From an uncultured Paraglaciecola sp. (GTDB lineage: Bacteria; Pseudomonadota; Gammaproteobacteria; Enterobacterales; Alteromonadaceae): a DNA stretch of 52,563 nucleotides. The stretch lies in assembly GCF_913020055.1 (NCBI RefSeq), contig NZ_CAJWCF010000018.1, positions 1 through 52,563 on the forward strand, written 5' to 3'. The translations under genes and the position numbers were made by a program. A model generated the notes under the pieces. It saw only the letters and a program-made list of their open reading frames with translations. It was not told where the DNA came from and did no database searches. This document shows positions 34,431-43,926 of the stretch, one piece after another (position 1 is the first letter of the stretch; every line of letters starts with the position of its first letter).

Positions 34431-34880
34431 GAAACTACAGTCCATAAACATATTATTTATTAAATTTGATGGCTGGACGTTCATAAAATAGTCACCTAAG
34501 CATCTAGAACAACAGTAAATAGCTCGAATAAAGTCCTTTGACTCTGCCAAATAAAATTACAGGCGCGAATTTTTCCACCAGCACAAAGATGTTGCCAATA
34601 TGTAAATTCTTCTGAATATAGTCACTATGAAGCAACTTCAGTCTGTTATTAATTTTAGCTAACCGTCAACTGTTGGTGGTATGCACTATTTTAGCTGATA
34701 CGAGCAAAATTTCGTTCAGTTATAGAGGCTAAAATCATCTCATTGTCTGTTAGCTAGATCTCAATGAGATTGCCATCTGTTGGAGCCTAATAAAAAAGCT
34801 TGGCAATTTAATTGTTTAAGATATCACAACATTATTACGCATATTATTAAGTTGATATCTTGGTGTAGAAACTTAAATAG
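34431..34880. other. Intergenic region between the TonB operon and the sulfotransferase genes
   Basis: Both flanking units run on the minus strand. A 9-bp inverted repeat, ATCTCATTG/CAATGAGAT (about 34735-34771), could end the sulfotransferase transcript but has no T-run. I see no credible gene. Confidence 0.5.
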
Positions 34881-36470
34881 TTACTTTATTTTAATACCAG
34901 CTTGGGTAAGAAATGTTTTTAACGGCTCTAGTTCATCAACGAAATTTTTCCATTTATTGATCGAACGGGTATGAATTTTTTCACGAACTTGTAACGTACT
35001 GGCTGTAGCGCTAGACGCAGTGTTTTTTTCAAATTCTAAACAAGCAGGTTCAAATTCCACCCCTACTTGATTTAGCATTTCTTTTGTTTTGAATTCTTGA
35101 TTCGCTACAAGCGAATCGTAATCAACTTCAATTATTCGGTCACCAAGCATTGACTGCCAATGCTTTCGTAATTTGTCCTGAGCAACATAATATCTGCCTA
35201 AATCTTCAAGAGAATAAGCAAATTTAAAAAACGATTGTTTAAACATTGCAAAACAAGCGTCCATTGGATTTCGTTTAAGGTAAATAATTTTGGCTTGAGG
35301 AAAAGCTTTTGCAATGAAACCAAGGTAGAGATAATTATAAGGATACTTATCGATAAACATTGGTCGATCAGATAAGCGATACTCAACTGAATTCATATAA
35401 TGTCGAGCGATGAGCTGAATATCTTTACCCGCTGCCTTTTCAATCACTTTTTCGCCAGGCTCATTGATGCCAACGGCTCCGCTGACATGTCGAATAGCCA
35501 TTTGCATAAAGAATGTTTCATCTGCGCTTTCAACTTGTGAATGAGATGACAAAATACGCTCAACTAATGTAGTACCTGTTCGAGGTAAACCAACAACAAA
35601 AACAGGAGTTTTGACCGATTTCAGTGTTGGACTAGGAGTTTTACCTGTCGATAACCAATCTAGATTGCACGTATTTATAATACTTTCAATCACTCTAATT
35701 TCATCAGCCACATCATAATTAGCGACACTTAAAACTGCCTCCCCTGCCTTTTGATAATATTCAAACGACTCTTTCCAACGCCCAAGATCTTCTAATTCTT
35801 TACCTAAGGCATAATACATAAAAATATTTTTCTCTGGAGGAGACTTAGTATCTTTGAGAATCTTCTGCATTTGTTCAATATGCATGTCATTTTTTGCAGG
35901 TTCTAATTTTGAAAGTTCATAGTGATTTTTCTGATGTTGAGGGTATTTGTTAGCAAGATCCCTATAAATAGCTTTCGATTCTTTGACTTTTCCCAATAAA
36001 ACGCCACAAGCTGCAAGGTTGGCTCTGAACGGATCTATATTGGGCTGAAGCATATTAGCTTGTTCATACAAAGGCCAGGCTCTGGTGTGTAATCCAAGGC
36101 CTGAGAAAATATTCGCCGCCATATTTAGATAAAATGGGCTGTTGCTTAGCTGTTGTTCATAATTATTAAGTAAATCATAGGCTTCACTATGCCTTAGTAA
36201 CAATAAAAAGACTTGGGATAGTTCTATTGCTGCATCATATCTTTGCGGCCCAAGATTAAGTGTCCGAGTAAAAGCTTCGATAGCTGATTCATATCTTCCC
36301 GCAGCCTTTTCAGCTAAGCCCCCAAGAAAATATCCCTCTGGGTCATTCTTATCTAAAGCGATAATTTTTTGAGCAAACGCGTATACATTTGGCCAATTTT
36401 TTTGTTGTACTGAGAATCTAGCTTGCTGGCTTAGCTGTGACAATTCTTGGTGCACTCTTTGTTTATCCAT
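34881..36470 (-). CDS. TPR-containing sulfotransferase (copy 1)
   Basis: The 529-residue protein has TPR-type helices in its first 270 residues (NDPEGYFLGGLAEKAAGRYE, RYDAAIELSQVFLLLLRHSE). A PAPS-dependent sulfotransferase domain follows. The 5'-phosphosulfate-binding loop is VGLPRTGTTLVERILSSHS at about residue 295, and the 3'-phosphate-binding strand is IIYLKRNPMDACFAMFKQSF. SATASTLQVREKIHTRSINKW is the family's C-terminal signature. There is no signal peptide, so it is cytoplasmic. It would move sulfate to a hydroxyl or amine; the TPR part suggests a protein or peptide partner. It lies 35 bp after its paralogue, so they likely form an operon. Confidence 0.9.
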   Translation of the reverse strand: MDKQRVHQELSQLSQQARFSVQQKNWPNVYAFAQKIIALDKNDPEGYFLGGLAEKAAGRYESAIEAFTRTLNLGPQRYDAAIELSQVFLLLLRHSEAYDLLNNYEQQLSNSPFYLNMAANIFSGLGLHTRAWPLYEQANMLQPNIDPFRANLAACGVLLGKVKESKAIYRDLANKYPQHQKNHYELSKLEPAKNDMHIEQMQKILKDTKSPPEKNIFMYYALGKELEDLGRWKESFEYYQKAGEAVLSVANYDVADEIRVIESIINTCNLDWLSTGKTPSPTLKSVKTPVFVVGLPRTGTTLVERILSSHSQVESADETFFMQMAIRHVSGAVGINEPGEKVIEKAAGKDIQLIARHYMNSVEYRLSDRPMFIDKYPYNYLYLGFIAKAFPQAKIIYLKRNPMDACFAMFKQSFFKFAYSLEDLGRYYVAQDKLRKHWQSMLGDRIIEVDYDSLVANQEFKTKEMLNQVGVEFEPACLEFEKNTASSATASTLQVREKIHTRSINKWKNFVDELEPLKTFLTQAGIKIK

Positions 36471-36505
36471 TTGAAACCAAGGTAGCCTGAACGTTTGTAT
36501 TTTTA

Positions 36506-38089
36506 TTATTTAACATTAATACCTGCACTTTCTAAATACTCTTTTAATGGATTAAGTTCATCACTAAAACGCTGCCATTTATTAATTGAGCGATCATGTG
36601 TTTTTTCTCGAATTTGCACTGAACTTGCGGTAGCGCTAGGCGCTTTATTCTGATCAAAATCAAGACAAGACCGCTCAAAATCTAAACCTAATTTATCAAG
36701 CAATAATCGTGTTTGATTTTCTGTATCTGAAACTAAAAATTCATATTCAACTTCTATCAAGCGTTCTTGCAATACGTCACGCCAATGGTTGCGCAACCGA
36801 TCATAAGCCACATAATACTGCCCTAATCCTTCGAGCGAATATGAAAACTTATATGCCCAAGTAAATATTTGTTTGTACATTGAGAAGCAGGCATCCATGG
36901 GATTACGACCAAGGTGAACTATTCGCGCGTCAGGCCAAGCCTTGGCAATAAAACCCAGAAACAAGAAATTAAAAGGCAGTTTATCTATAAAGAACGGTTC
37001 TTTTGCGAGTCTATAATTAACACTGTCAATGTAACATTTGGCGATAGTTTCCGGATCTGAATCGACTAATGCTTCAATCATCTCAGCAGTCATATTTTCA
37101 ATGCTCTGCACCCCGCTTTCACGACGTAATACCATTTGCAAAAACTGTGTTTCACCAACACTCTCAACAAGTGAGTGGCTTGAAATTATTCGTTCAGTTA
37201 ATGTTGTTCCGGTACGAGGCAAACCAACAATAAATATGGGCGTTTTTTTAGATGGAGATTTACTCTGCTTTACAGCCCCTTGAACCAACCAATCCTTGTT
37301 GCAAACATCTATAATTTTATCAATTAAGGCAATGTCATTATTTATCTCATATTTGGCAACATTGCATACGGCATCCCCGCCTTTTTTGTAATAGCTGTAT
37401 GATTCTTGCCAACGTTCAAGATCTTCAAGCTCCTTGCCAAGCGCATAATACATAAAGATATTTTTGTCTTCTGTAGCACCTGTGCTTTTGAGTATTTCCT
37501 GCATCTGCTGTATGTGCGATGTGTCCTTAGCTTTACTAAGACGCGCCAATTGATAGTGATTTCGTTGATGATTCGGGAAACGTTTTAGTAGAGATTGGTA
37601 TATTTTTTTAGATTCATCTATTTTACCTAAAAATACACCGCAAGCCGCCAAATTTGCTTGAAAAAGATCAACTCCCGGCTGCAATTCATTCGCCTTTTGG
37701 TACAAAGGCCAAGCTTTTTCTGGCATTCCGATGTCAGTATAAACCGTCCCAGCTAAATCCAGATACATTGAACTGTTTGCCAACTTATCTTCATATTTAG
37801 CCAGAAGATTTGCAACATCGCCGTTGCGTCTCGCTATCGAGTATTGGTTAGCCAATTCAATGGCGGCATCATAACGTCTTTCATCCAATTCGAGGGCCCG
37901 TTCAAAAGCCTTTGCCGCTTTTGCAGGGCGGTTTGAGACTCTTTCAATTAAACCAGATAAAAAGTAGCCTTCTGGATTGTTGATGTCTTGCTGAATAATT
38001 GAATTAGCGCAAGCTGAAACTGTTCCCCAGTCTTGAATTCGCACTGCATGTCTAGCTTTTTCACTCAATTGTGTGGAATTTATAGTCAT
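36506..38089 (-). CDS. TPR-containing sulfotransferase (copy 2)
   Basis: This 527-residue protein is a close paralogue of the neighbour in the same order: TPR repeats (NPEGYFLSGLIERVSNRPAK, AAIELANQYSIARRNGD), then VGLPRTGTTLTERIISSHS at about residue 290 and IVHLGRNPMDACFSMYKQIF. The C-terminal ends are nearly alike (SATASSVQIREKTHDRSINK). The two genes are a tandem duplication that has diverged, so they may modify different sites or partners. The likely catalytic and PAPS-binding residues are intact. It is divergent from the methyltransferase gene, with 178 bp between. Confidence 0.9.
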   Translation of the reverse strand: MTINSTQLSEKARHAVRIQDWGTVSACANSIIQQDINNPEGYFLSGLIERVSNRPAKAAKAFERALELDERRYDAAIELANQYSIARRNGDVANLLAKYEDKLANSSMYLDLAGTVYTDIGMPEKAWPLYQKANELQPGVDLFQANLAACGVFLGKIDESKKIYQSLLKRFPNHQRNHYQLARLSKAKDTSHIQQMQEILKSTGATEDKNIFMYYALGKELEDLERWQESYSYYKKGGDAVCNVAKYEINNDIALIDKIIDVCNKDWLVQGAVKQSKSPSKKTPIFIVGLPRTGTTLTERIISSHSLVESVGETQFLQMVLRRESGVQSIENMTAEMIEALVDSDPETIAKCYIDSVNYRLAKEPFFIDKLPFNFLFLGFIAKAWPDARIVHLGRNPMDACFSMYKQIFTWAYKFSYSLEGLGQYYVAYDRLRNHWRDVLQERLIEVEYEFLVSDTENQTRLLLDKLGLDFERSCLDFDQNKAPSATASSVQIREKTHDRSINKWQRFSDELNPLKEYLESAGINVK

Positions 38090-38267
38090 TATTTAAAGTC
38101 ATTTTTACGTCTCATTATGAAATATTATTACAGCAATTATCATTAAAAGCTTTAACTTTGTAGGCAAAACCCTCATTCAGAAAATTAATCTATTCGATGC
38201 AGAATGCTAGTGTTATTAAAGAAATGTGGTTGTTATACTAACGCATTATTAATGCAGTTTGGACACT

Positions 38268-39254
38268 ATGAATAATATGATATCTAACACTTCTCAGACC
38301 AGTAAAAGCTGGGATAAATACTGGCGAGGAACGAACGACACTGGTGCTTTCACTAGTGGTGGTGTTAGTCACCCTGCCATTCGAGCATTCTGGATCGAGT
38401 TTTTTAACAGTGCAAAACAGAATTATAATAATCCTAATATTTTAGATATTGCCAGCGGTAATGGAGCTGTTATCGAATGTGCATTGGAGGCGTTCGAGCA
38501 AATTCCAAACGAACTCTATTCTTTGGATGTTTCTGAAGCTGCAATTAAAAATATTCACAGCCGATACCCAAAAGTTAAAGGCATTGTTTCCAATGCCAAC
38601 TCAGTACCTAAAGAAACAGGCAGTTTTGATATAGTAACCAGTCAATATGGTATTGAATATGCCGGTCATGATGCCATCCTTGAAGCTGCAAGATTGTTAG
38701 CAGATAGTGGCTCCATGGTGTTACTGATGCATTGTGATGCAAGTAGTATTCATCTAGAGTGCCAACAAAGTTTCATTGCTATTGAACGAACCCAAACGTC
38801 AGGCTTCATTCAATTAGCCATAGAAATGTTTGATGCTGGATTCAAGTCGATCAAGGGTGCAGATCGTAAACCCTATGAGCAATCCTCCAAACAACTCGCT
38901 CCTGCTATTATGGAACTCGAGTCAATTATGCGGGAATATGGCTCACACGTCGCTGGGGACTCAATTTCTCGACTATATAACGATGTGGGGCAAATTCACC
39001 AACGCATTCAACATTATGAATCAGCAGACGTTTTAGCCTGGCTTAATAGAATGGAAGAAGAATTAAGTGCTTATGCAAAACGGATGTCATCTATGAGCGA
39101 ATCAGCAATCAACAACTCAAAATTCGAACAGATTAAAGATGATTTAACGGAACGAGGCTTTGTTATTGAGACTGCGGACAAACTCTATATTCCCGGTGAA
39201 GAGTTACCAATGGCTTGGGTTCTTATAGCCAAAAAACACGCCCAGTCATTATAA
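38268..39254 (+). CDS. Class I SAM-dependent methyltransferase
   Basis: The 328-residue protein starts at ATG 38268 after TTTGGACACT. It shows the Rossmann motif I as NILDIASGNGAVIE (about 58-71), YSLDVSEAAI as motif II, and FDIVTSQYGIEY as motif III. Its C-terminal half (about 170-328) is helical and unlike common small-molecule methyltransferases. The target cannot be read from sequence. Its position between sulfotransferases on one side and a 2OG dioxygenase plus TonB receptor on the other suggests it belongs to a modification set. Confidence 0.85.
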   Translation: MNNMISNTSQTSKSWDKYWRGTNDTGAFTSGGVSHPAIRAFWIEFFNSAKQNYNNPNILDIASGNGAVIECALEAFEQIPNELYSLDVSEAAIKNIHSRYPKVKGIVSNANSVPKETGSFDIVTSQYGIEYAGHDAILEAARLLADSGSMVLLMHCDASSIHLECQQSFIAIERTQTSGFIQLAIEMFDAGFKSIKGADRKPYEQSSKQLAPAIMELESIMREYGSHVAGDSISRLYNDVGQIHQRIQHYESADVLAWLNRMEEELSAYAKRMSSMSESAINNSKFEQIKDDLTERGFVIETADKLYIPGEELPMAWVLIAKKHAQSL

Positions 39255-39327
39255 GAAATGTAATATTCTGGTTAAATTAAACGTTAATCAGCAAAGATAA
39301 ATAATATGATCGCCGAATGGAGAAAGA

Positions 39328-40047
39328 ATGATAAATCCTGCTCTAGATATTAAAACGTTAGCTAAGGAGTTTAAAACCGACAAGCGGCTTATGGTTCCTA
39401 ATTTTATGCAGCAAAGCATTGCCGAACGAATGCATAATGCCTGTTTGAAAAACGTGCCATTCTCCATGCACTATGTTATTGACGGTAAATATCAAAGTAA
39501 AACGCCGGAAGAAATAGCCAAACTCAGTCCGCAAGATGCGAGGGATATCAATAATAAAGTTTCATCAGCTGCAAGCCAGGGAATAGGTTTTCTATACGAA
39601 GGTTATCTCAAAAGAAGAATTAATACCGGTCCGAACAAACAATCTAACGTTGAATTGTCATTTCTACATCAGATTTTTGATTATATCAGTAGTGAAGAGG
39701 TTTTAAGCAAAATAAGGCAAATTACTGGATGCCAAGAAATTACTGGTGCTGAAACACAATACACCCGCTTCACGCCTGGACATTTTTTAACACGTCATCT
39801 AGATGTTATTGCCGGTAGTGGCAGACGTTTTGCCTTCGTACTTGGATTGACCAAAGACTGGCATCCTGATTGGGGCGGATTACTGCAGTTCTATGAAAAA
39901 GATGGAACACCACGCGATGCATGGGCCCCTCAGTTTAACGTTCTATCAATCTTTGATGTAAGTCACATTCATTCTGTTACTTATGTTACACCTTATGCTG
40001 CTGCACCACGTCTATCACTGACAGGATGGTTTGTTGCAAAAGATTGA
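39328..40047 (+). CDS. 2-oxoglutarate/Fe(II)-dependent dioxygenase (prolyl hydroxylase-like)
   Basis: The 239-residue protein has the HxD of the iron triad at His157-Asp159 (TPGHFLTRHLDVIAG), a distal histidine in HIHSVTYVTPY (most likely His215) and the oxoglutarate-binding Arg228 in APRLSLTGWF. This fits the prolyl-4-hydroxylase/PKHD-like family, which hydroxylates protein or peptide residues. A GGAGAAAG ribosome-binding site precedes ATG 39328. It is 73 bp downstream of the methyltransferase on the same strand and convergent with the large TonB receptor. The substrate is unknown. Confidence 0.87.
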   Translation: MINPALDIKTLAKEFKTDKRLMVPNFMQQSIAERMHNACLKNVPFSMHYVIDGKYQSKTPEEIAKLSPQDARDINNKVSSAASQGIGFLYEGYLKRRINTGPNKQSNVELSFLHQIFDYISSEEVLSKIRQITGCQEITGAETQYTRFTPGHFLTRHLDVIAGSGRRFAFVLGLTKDWHPDWGGLLQFYEKDGTPRDAWAPQFNVLSIFDVSHIHSVTYVTPYAAAPRLSLTGWFVAKD

Positions 40048-40140
40048 TTTTTTTATTCAGTAGTATCAATTAGTCCAATATTGCACAAACAACTCTTCTT
40101 CAAACCTTAGTCAGTTTTCAAATATATTTTCACCATATAA

Positions 40141-40168
40141 AAAAAGGGCCGCTAAATAGCGGCCCTTT
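40141..40168. terminator. Bidirectional terminator between dioxygenase and TonB receptor genes
   Basis: AAAAGGGCCGCTA and TAGCGGCCCTTTT pair as a long stem around a short AA/AAT loop, between convergent genes. The T and A runs fit both strands. Confidence 0.9.
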
Positions 40169-40193
40169 TCATATTTCTGTTATATCTAACGAC

Positions 40194-43073
40194 TTATTCG
40201 AAAGTCCACTTAAGACGCAAGTAATAACCTTGACCAAACATACGGTAAGTAGATGGATCAGTTTTACCGTTAAAGCCAGTATCCATGAAAGGAGGAGCTT
40301 CATCAGTAATGTTAGTAATACCAGCAGATACAACTATGTTTTCATAAGTATAGCTACCTACGATATCAGAGTAGTACTGTGATGGAATTTGTTGAGTGTA
40401 ATCTAGACCAAATCCAGTTCCACCTTCCAATCCACTGATGTATTCACCTAAATAACTAACAGACCAATCACCCTTAGTCCATTGAAGAGTAAAGTTAGCT
40501 TTATCTTCAGCAAATGCTGCACCAGCATAGCGACCAACAAAATCATCTACTGGATTACCAGCAAACTGAACTTGTTCACGCTCTAACATATGAGTCCACA
40601 ATACAGTTGCTCTCAAATCACCGATTTCACTTGGATAATTCCAACGGAACTCAGTATCAATACCAGCAGCCGACTCTGTAGACACGTTCAATTGAGCATC
40701 AATAATGTTGTTAATTGAATAATCAGAATTACGCGTAATCAAAGCACATGCTGCAGCATTTTGCTCAACGTAACAATCTTCAAGGGTAAATTGAACACCT
40801 AAAGAACTAATACCTTGATCTAGGCTAAGTTCCCAGTAATCAGCAATAAATGTGAAGTTGTGATCACCAAACTCAGGATTCCATACAACACCTACAGTTA
40901 ATGAATCGCCTGTTTCAGGTTTAAGGTTAGGGTTACCACCAACACGTGCTAACACTTGGCTATCTGTTTGAACACCTACTTGAGCACAACCAGCTGGTAA
41001 TGACTCGCCAGCAAGTGGTACACATGGATCATTATATGTTGGGAAGCTATCTACTTGGCCACCAAATAAATCACCAATAGTTGGCGCTCTAAATACCGTA
41101 CCGTAAGTACTTCTCAATTTAAGTGAAGCAGATGCCGAGAATTCTAAACCAATTTGGTAAGTTGTATCTTCGCCAAATTGATCCCAGTCATCATAACGAA
41201 GACCGCCTTTTATGGCTAAACTCTGCTCGCCGTTATCAAATACTGGCGCATAAAACTCACCAAAAAATGCATTATTAACTAGAGAACCATTGGTACTTGC
41301 ACCAACATTCCCTGTTACTGCACCGATTGTTTTAGCTGAATCAAGTATTACAGCAAGATCCTGTTTCCAGTAACTGTAACCTACAGACCAACCCAAATCG
41401 CCACCTGGCAACTCCATTGCTATACCAGTGATGTTAGCACCTGCAGTGCGCTGGTCTTGGTTGATTGTATCTACAGTATCCAATGATACATAATCTAACA
41501 TTTCTTGCGTCAATGTTGTTACGGTTGGGTTACCACCCGCATCAACAACACCACCACCAAACAAATTAAGTGGTACACAACCAACAATTAAAGTACCAGG
41601 GTTATTGATATCTTGATAACACTCAGGTGCGCCATCGCCATTCAAATCAGCTGATGGACCTAATGCGTTAAACAAACGCGAGCCAGCAAATTGACCAAAG
41701 TCTTGGCTAGCGTTATTACGATGACCTTCATTTACGAACACTTCCCAGCTTGTATCATCATTGATGTCACCTTCAAGACTAGCAGTCCATTGGTACTGAG
41801 TAATGGTCTGTTCGAAACGTCTGTTAGTTTCAATCATACGGCGACGAGGGTTAACTACTGGTTCGTACACTAACGACGTACCGTTTGCAGTATTATAAGA
41901 ATCAACCGCACGGCGAAGGTAGTAGTTATCCTGTGAAATACCAGTAAAACCTACTGTATTGCCTGTTTCTGGGTCGTCATAGAAACCGTTATACATTGGG
42001 TCGCCACCAGTGAATGGTAGAGGAGCCAACTGCTGTGCTGAAGTACGCTGATTACCACGGAATTCTGCTTTGAAACGAACACTATCAGACAATTCAAAAT
42101 TCGCTTCTGCGAAAATGTTTGTTCTTTCATACGGAGTTTGCAAATAGTTTACTGGCGCATAGTTATATGTACGACCGTCGTGAGGAGTCATTAATCCCAC
42201 TTCGTTTGGAGTCGTAGCTGGCGTACCAATTAAGAATAAACCTTGGCTGTAAAAAGGTAAGCGACTTTCAGGAATACGTGATGAGCCAATTGGGTAACAA
42301 CCACCTTGTGGTGTGCCGTCATATGGAGCAGCTACTTGTGCTTCACAACCACCTGGATAGATGTAGAAAGAATTCTGCATGAAATCCCAAGGAGTATCAC
42401 GTTGGAACGCTTCGTCTTGCTCTACTCGCTCCATACCAAATACAAAGTTACCTTCATCAAATTCTCTACCTGCTATAAGAGATAATGAATTCTGTCCAGC
42501 TCCGGAAGTATTGTTCCAATCAGCTGTTTGAGCTGTAATTTCAATACCGTTGAAGTCACGACGAGTTACAATGTTAACAACACCCGCAACCGCATCTGCA
42601 CCATAAACTGCTGATGCACCATCTTTCAAGATTTCAACTTGTTCGATCATAGTTGAAGGGATTGCTTGGAAATCACCACCATCTACAACACGTTTACCGT
42701 TGACTAGCGTAAGTGTACGAGCTGTACCCATACCACGTAAATCAACTTGTACAGAACCATTACCACCATTATTGGTAGTTGTACCAATAGGTGATCCTGA
42801 CATTGAAGGGATGCTCTGAAGAAAATCACCGATATCAGTTAAACCAGTTACTTCAAGTTCAGCACGACCGATGATAGTAACAGGGCTTGCGCTCTCTACG
42901 TCGATACGCTTAATACGAGAACCTGTAACTGAAATTTTCTCAAAAGACTCTTTTTCTTCTGCGCTAGGTGTTTCTTGAGCAACAACTGCACTTGATGCAA
43001 TCATAGCTGTTGATGCTGCACCAAAAGCCATAGCTAGACGAATTGACTTCGCCAATTTTGAATTTGTAAACAT
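40194..43073 (-). CDS. Large TonB-dependent outer-membrane receptor
   Basis: The 959-residue receptor starts at ATG 43073 with GGGAG upstream; a longer in-frame extension upstream has no support. A signal peptide ends at ASSAVVAQ. The TonB box region is FEKISVTGSRIKRID, then comes a plug with LEVTGLTDIGDFLQSIPSMSG, RGMGTARTLTLVNGKRV and GASAVYGADAVAGVVN. The barrel ends YLRLKWTFE. The length and the GSRIKR box match the class of oligomer, polymer or amino-acid receptors common in Alteromonadales. The ligand is unknown. It is a neighbour of sulfotransferases, a methyltransferase and a dioxygenase. Confidence 0.93.
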   Translation of the reverse strand: MFTNSKLAKSIRLAMAFGAASTAMIASSAVVAQETPSAEEKESFEKISVTGSRIKRIDVESASPVTIIGRAELEVTGLTDIGDFLQSIPSMSGSPIGTTTNNGGNGSVQVDLRGMGTARTLTLVNGKRVVDGGDFQAIPSTMIEQVEILKDGASAVYGADAVAGVVNIVTRRDFNGIEITAQTADWNNTSGAGQNSLSLIAGREFDEGNFVFGMERVEQDEAFQRDTPWDFMQNSFYIYPGGCEAQVAAPYDGTPQGGCYPIGSSRIPESRLPFYSQGLFLIGTPATTPNEVGLMTPHDGRTYNYAPVNYLQTPYERTNIFAEANFELSDSVRFKAEFRGNQRTSAQQLAPLPFTGGDPMYNGFYDDPETGNTVGFTGISQDNYYLRRAVDSYNTANGTSLVYEPVVNPRRRMIETNRRFEQTITQYQWTASLEGDINDDTSWEVFVNEGHRNNASQDFGQFAGSRLFNALGPSADLNGDGAPECYQDINNPGTLIVGCVPLNLFGGGVVDAGGNPTVTTLTQEMLDYVSLDTVDTINQDQRTAGANITGIAMELPGGDLGWSVGYSYWKQDLAVILDSAKTIGAVTGNVGASTNGSLVNNAFFGEFYAPVFDNGEQSLAIKGGLRYDDWDQFGEDTTYQIGLEFSASASLKLRSTYGTVFRAPTIGDLFGGQVDSFPTYNDPCVPLAGESLPAGCAQVGVQTDSQVLARVGGNPNLKPETGDSLTVGVVWNPEFGDHNFTFIADYWELSLDQGISSLGVQFTLEDCYVEQNAAACALITRNSDYSINNIIDAQLNVSTESAAGIDTEFRWNYPSEIGDLRATVLWTHMLEREQVQFAGNPVDDFVGRYAGAAFAEDKANFTLQWTKGDWSVSYLGEYISGLEGGTGFGLDYTQQIPSQYYSDIVGSYTYENIVVSAGITNITDEAPPFMDTGFNGKTDPSTYRMFGQGYYLRLKWTFE

Positions 43074-43212
43074 GTATGTCTCCCTGGACCACAAATTTTT
43101 AGTGTGTTTTGTCGTTATAACGACTTTTAATATAGAAAAGGTAGTGAACCTCACAGGTGATGATATACGTAAGTGGGGATTAGGGTCAACTATTGAACGA
43201 GTTAGATTATAA

Positions 43213-43241
43213 GATATAAATAAAAGCTCACTATTTATATC
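43213..43241. promoter_or_regulatory. Inverted repeat upstream of the large TonB receptor
   Basis: GATATAAATA (43213-43222) and TATTTATATC (43232-43241) are exact reverse complements with a 9-bp spacer. They lie 140-168 bp before the receptor start, in an AT-rich region, and have the shape of a dimer operator. The rest of 43074-43416 is AT-rich, with no gene on either strand. Confidence 0.45.
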
Positions 43242-43416
43242 ATTTAAGTAAAAATTAGTTTACACCTGTTATTAAAGCACTTGTTTTGAAAAAAGATTTC
43301 TTCTGCATACTAATTTTGTATTAATACCATAATGACAATTTGTAAAATGACTATACGAAACCATTAGTTCATGTTTATAGTTAGCTAACGGATAAAAACG
43401 ATAGAGGCCAAAAATC

Positions 43417-43707
43417 ATGAAGTTAGATGATGATATCCATAACTATTATGAGCACCTAGTATTAGAAAGAATTGAATTATTAGGTTTAAACAAGACTAAA
43501 GGCGAAGATTACTTAGCCGATTTGTGTTGCCTAGCGTTAAATCAGATACCGCCCCGCTATATCAGATTTGAAGTGGATATGTCGTTTTACATGCCCCAAA
43601 GTGAACGTCAACAAATGGAAATGAACGTGGTCAATGCAGTCAAACAAGCGATGAGTTTTTTAGAGCAGAATAGTTTAGAAAAAAGTTGGAAAAAGATAGT
43701 TAGATAA
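43417..43707 (+). CDS. ComFB-like protein
   Basis: The 96-residue protein matches the late competence protein ComFB family: HNYYEHLVLERIELL at the N terminus, then the DLCCLALNQIPPRYIRFEVD core. ComFB-like proteins have recently been reported to bind cyclic dinucleotides, which would make this a small c-di-GMP-type receptor. Residues YIRFEVDMSFYM and the basic SWKKIVR tail are typical. It is a single gene followed after 8 bp by the convergent 4.5S RNA gene. Confidence 0.85.
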   Translation: MKLDDDIHNYYEHLVLERIELLGLNKTKGEDYLADLCCLALNQIPPRYIRFEVDMSFYMPQSERQQMEMNVVNAVKQAMSFLEQNSLEKSWKKIVR

Positions 43708-43715
43708 AGGAATTG

Positions 43716-43814
43716 GTGGTGCCCTTCCAGCCACACCTCGGCACATGAGTCGTTTGCTGCGGCTGCTCCCTTCCAGGTCTGACCGGGTTCACAAAGTATC
43801 ATTGCGAGGGGACC
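43716..43814 (-). ncRNA. ffs: 4.5S RNA of the signal recognition particle
   Basis: On the minus strand the Ffh-binding core reads GGTCAGACCTGGAAGGGAGC followed by AGCCGCAGC, the conserved GGAA tetraloop hairpin. The ends pair: GGTCCCC at the 5' side with GGGCACC at the 3' side. The length is about 97-99 nt, typical of gammaproteobacterial small SRP RNA. Confidence 0.95.
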
Positions 43815-43926
43815 GAAAGGTCACCATTGAAGAACCTTAACTAAAACTAATTAGACTAGTTAAGGCGAGCGCATTATGAACAAAGCTCATGTCAGATGCA
43901 ACCCACTTTTTAAGACAATTTAATTA

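Noticed and set aside
34780..34974. 64-residue plus-strand frame next to the sulfotransferase genes
   Set aside because: It overlaps the 3' end of the sulfotransferase antisense and has no start signal or recognisable composition.
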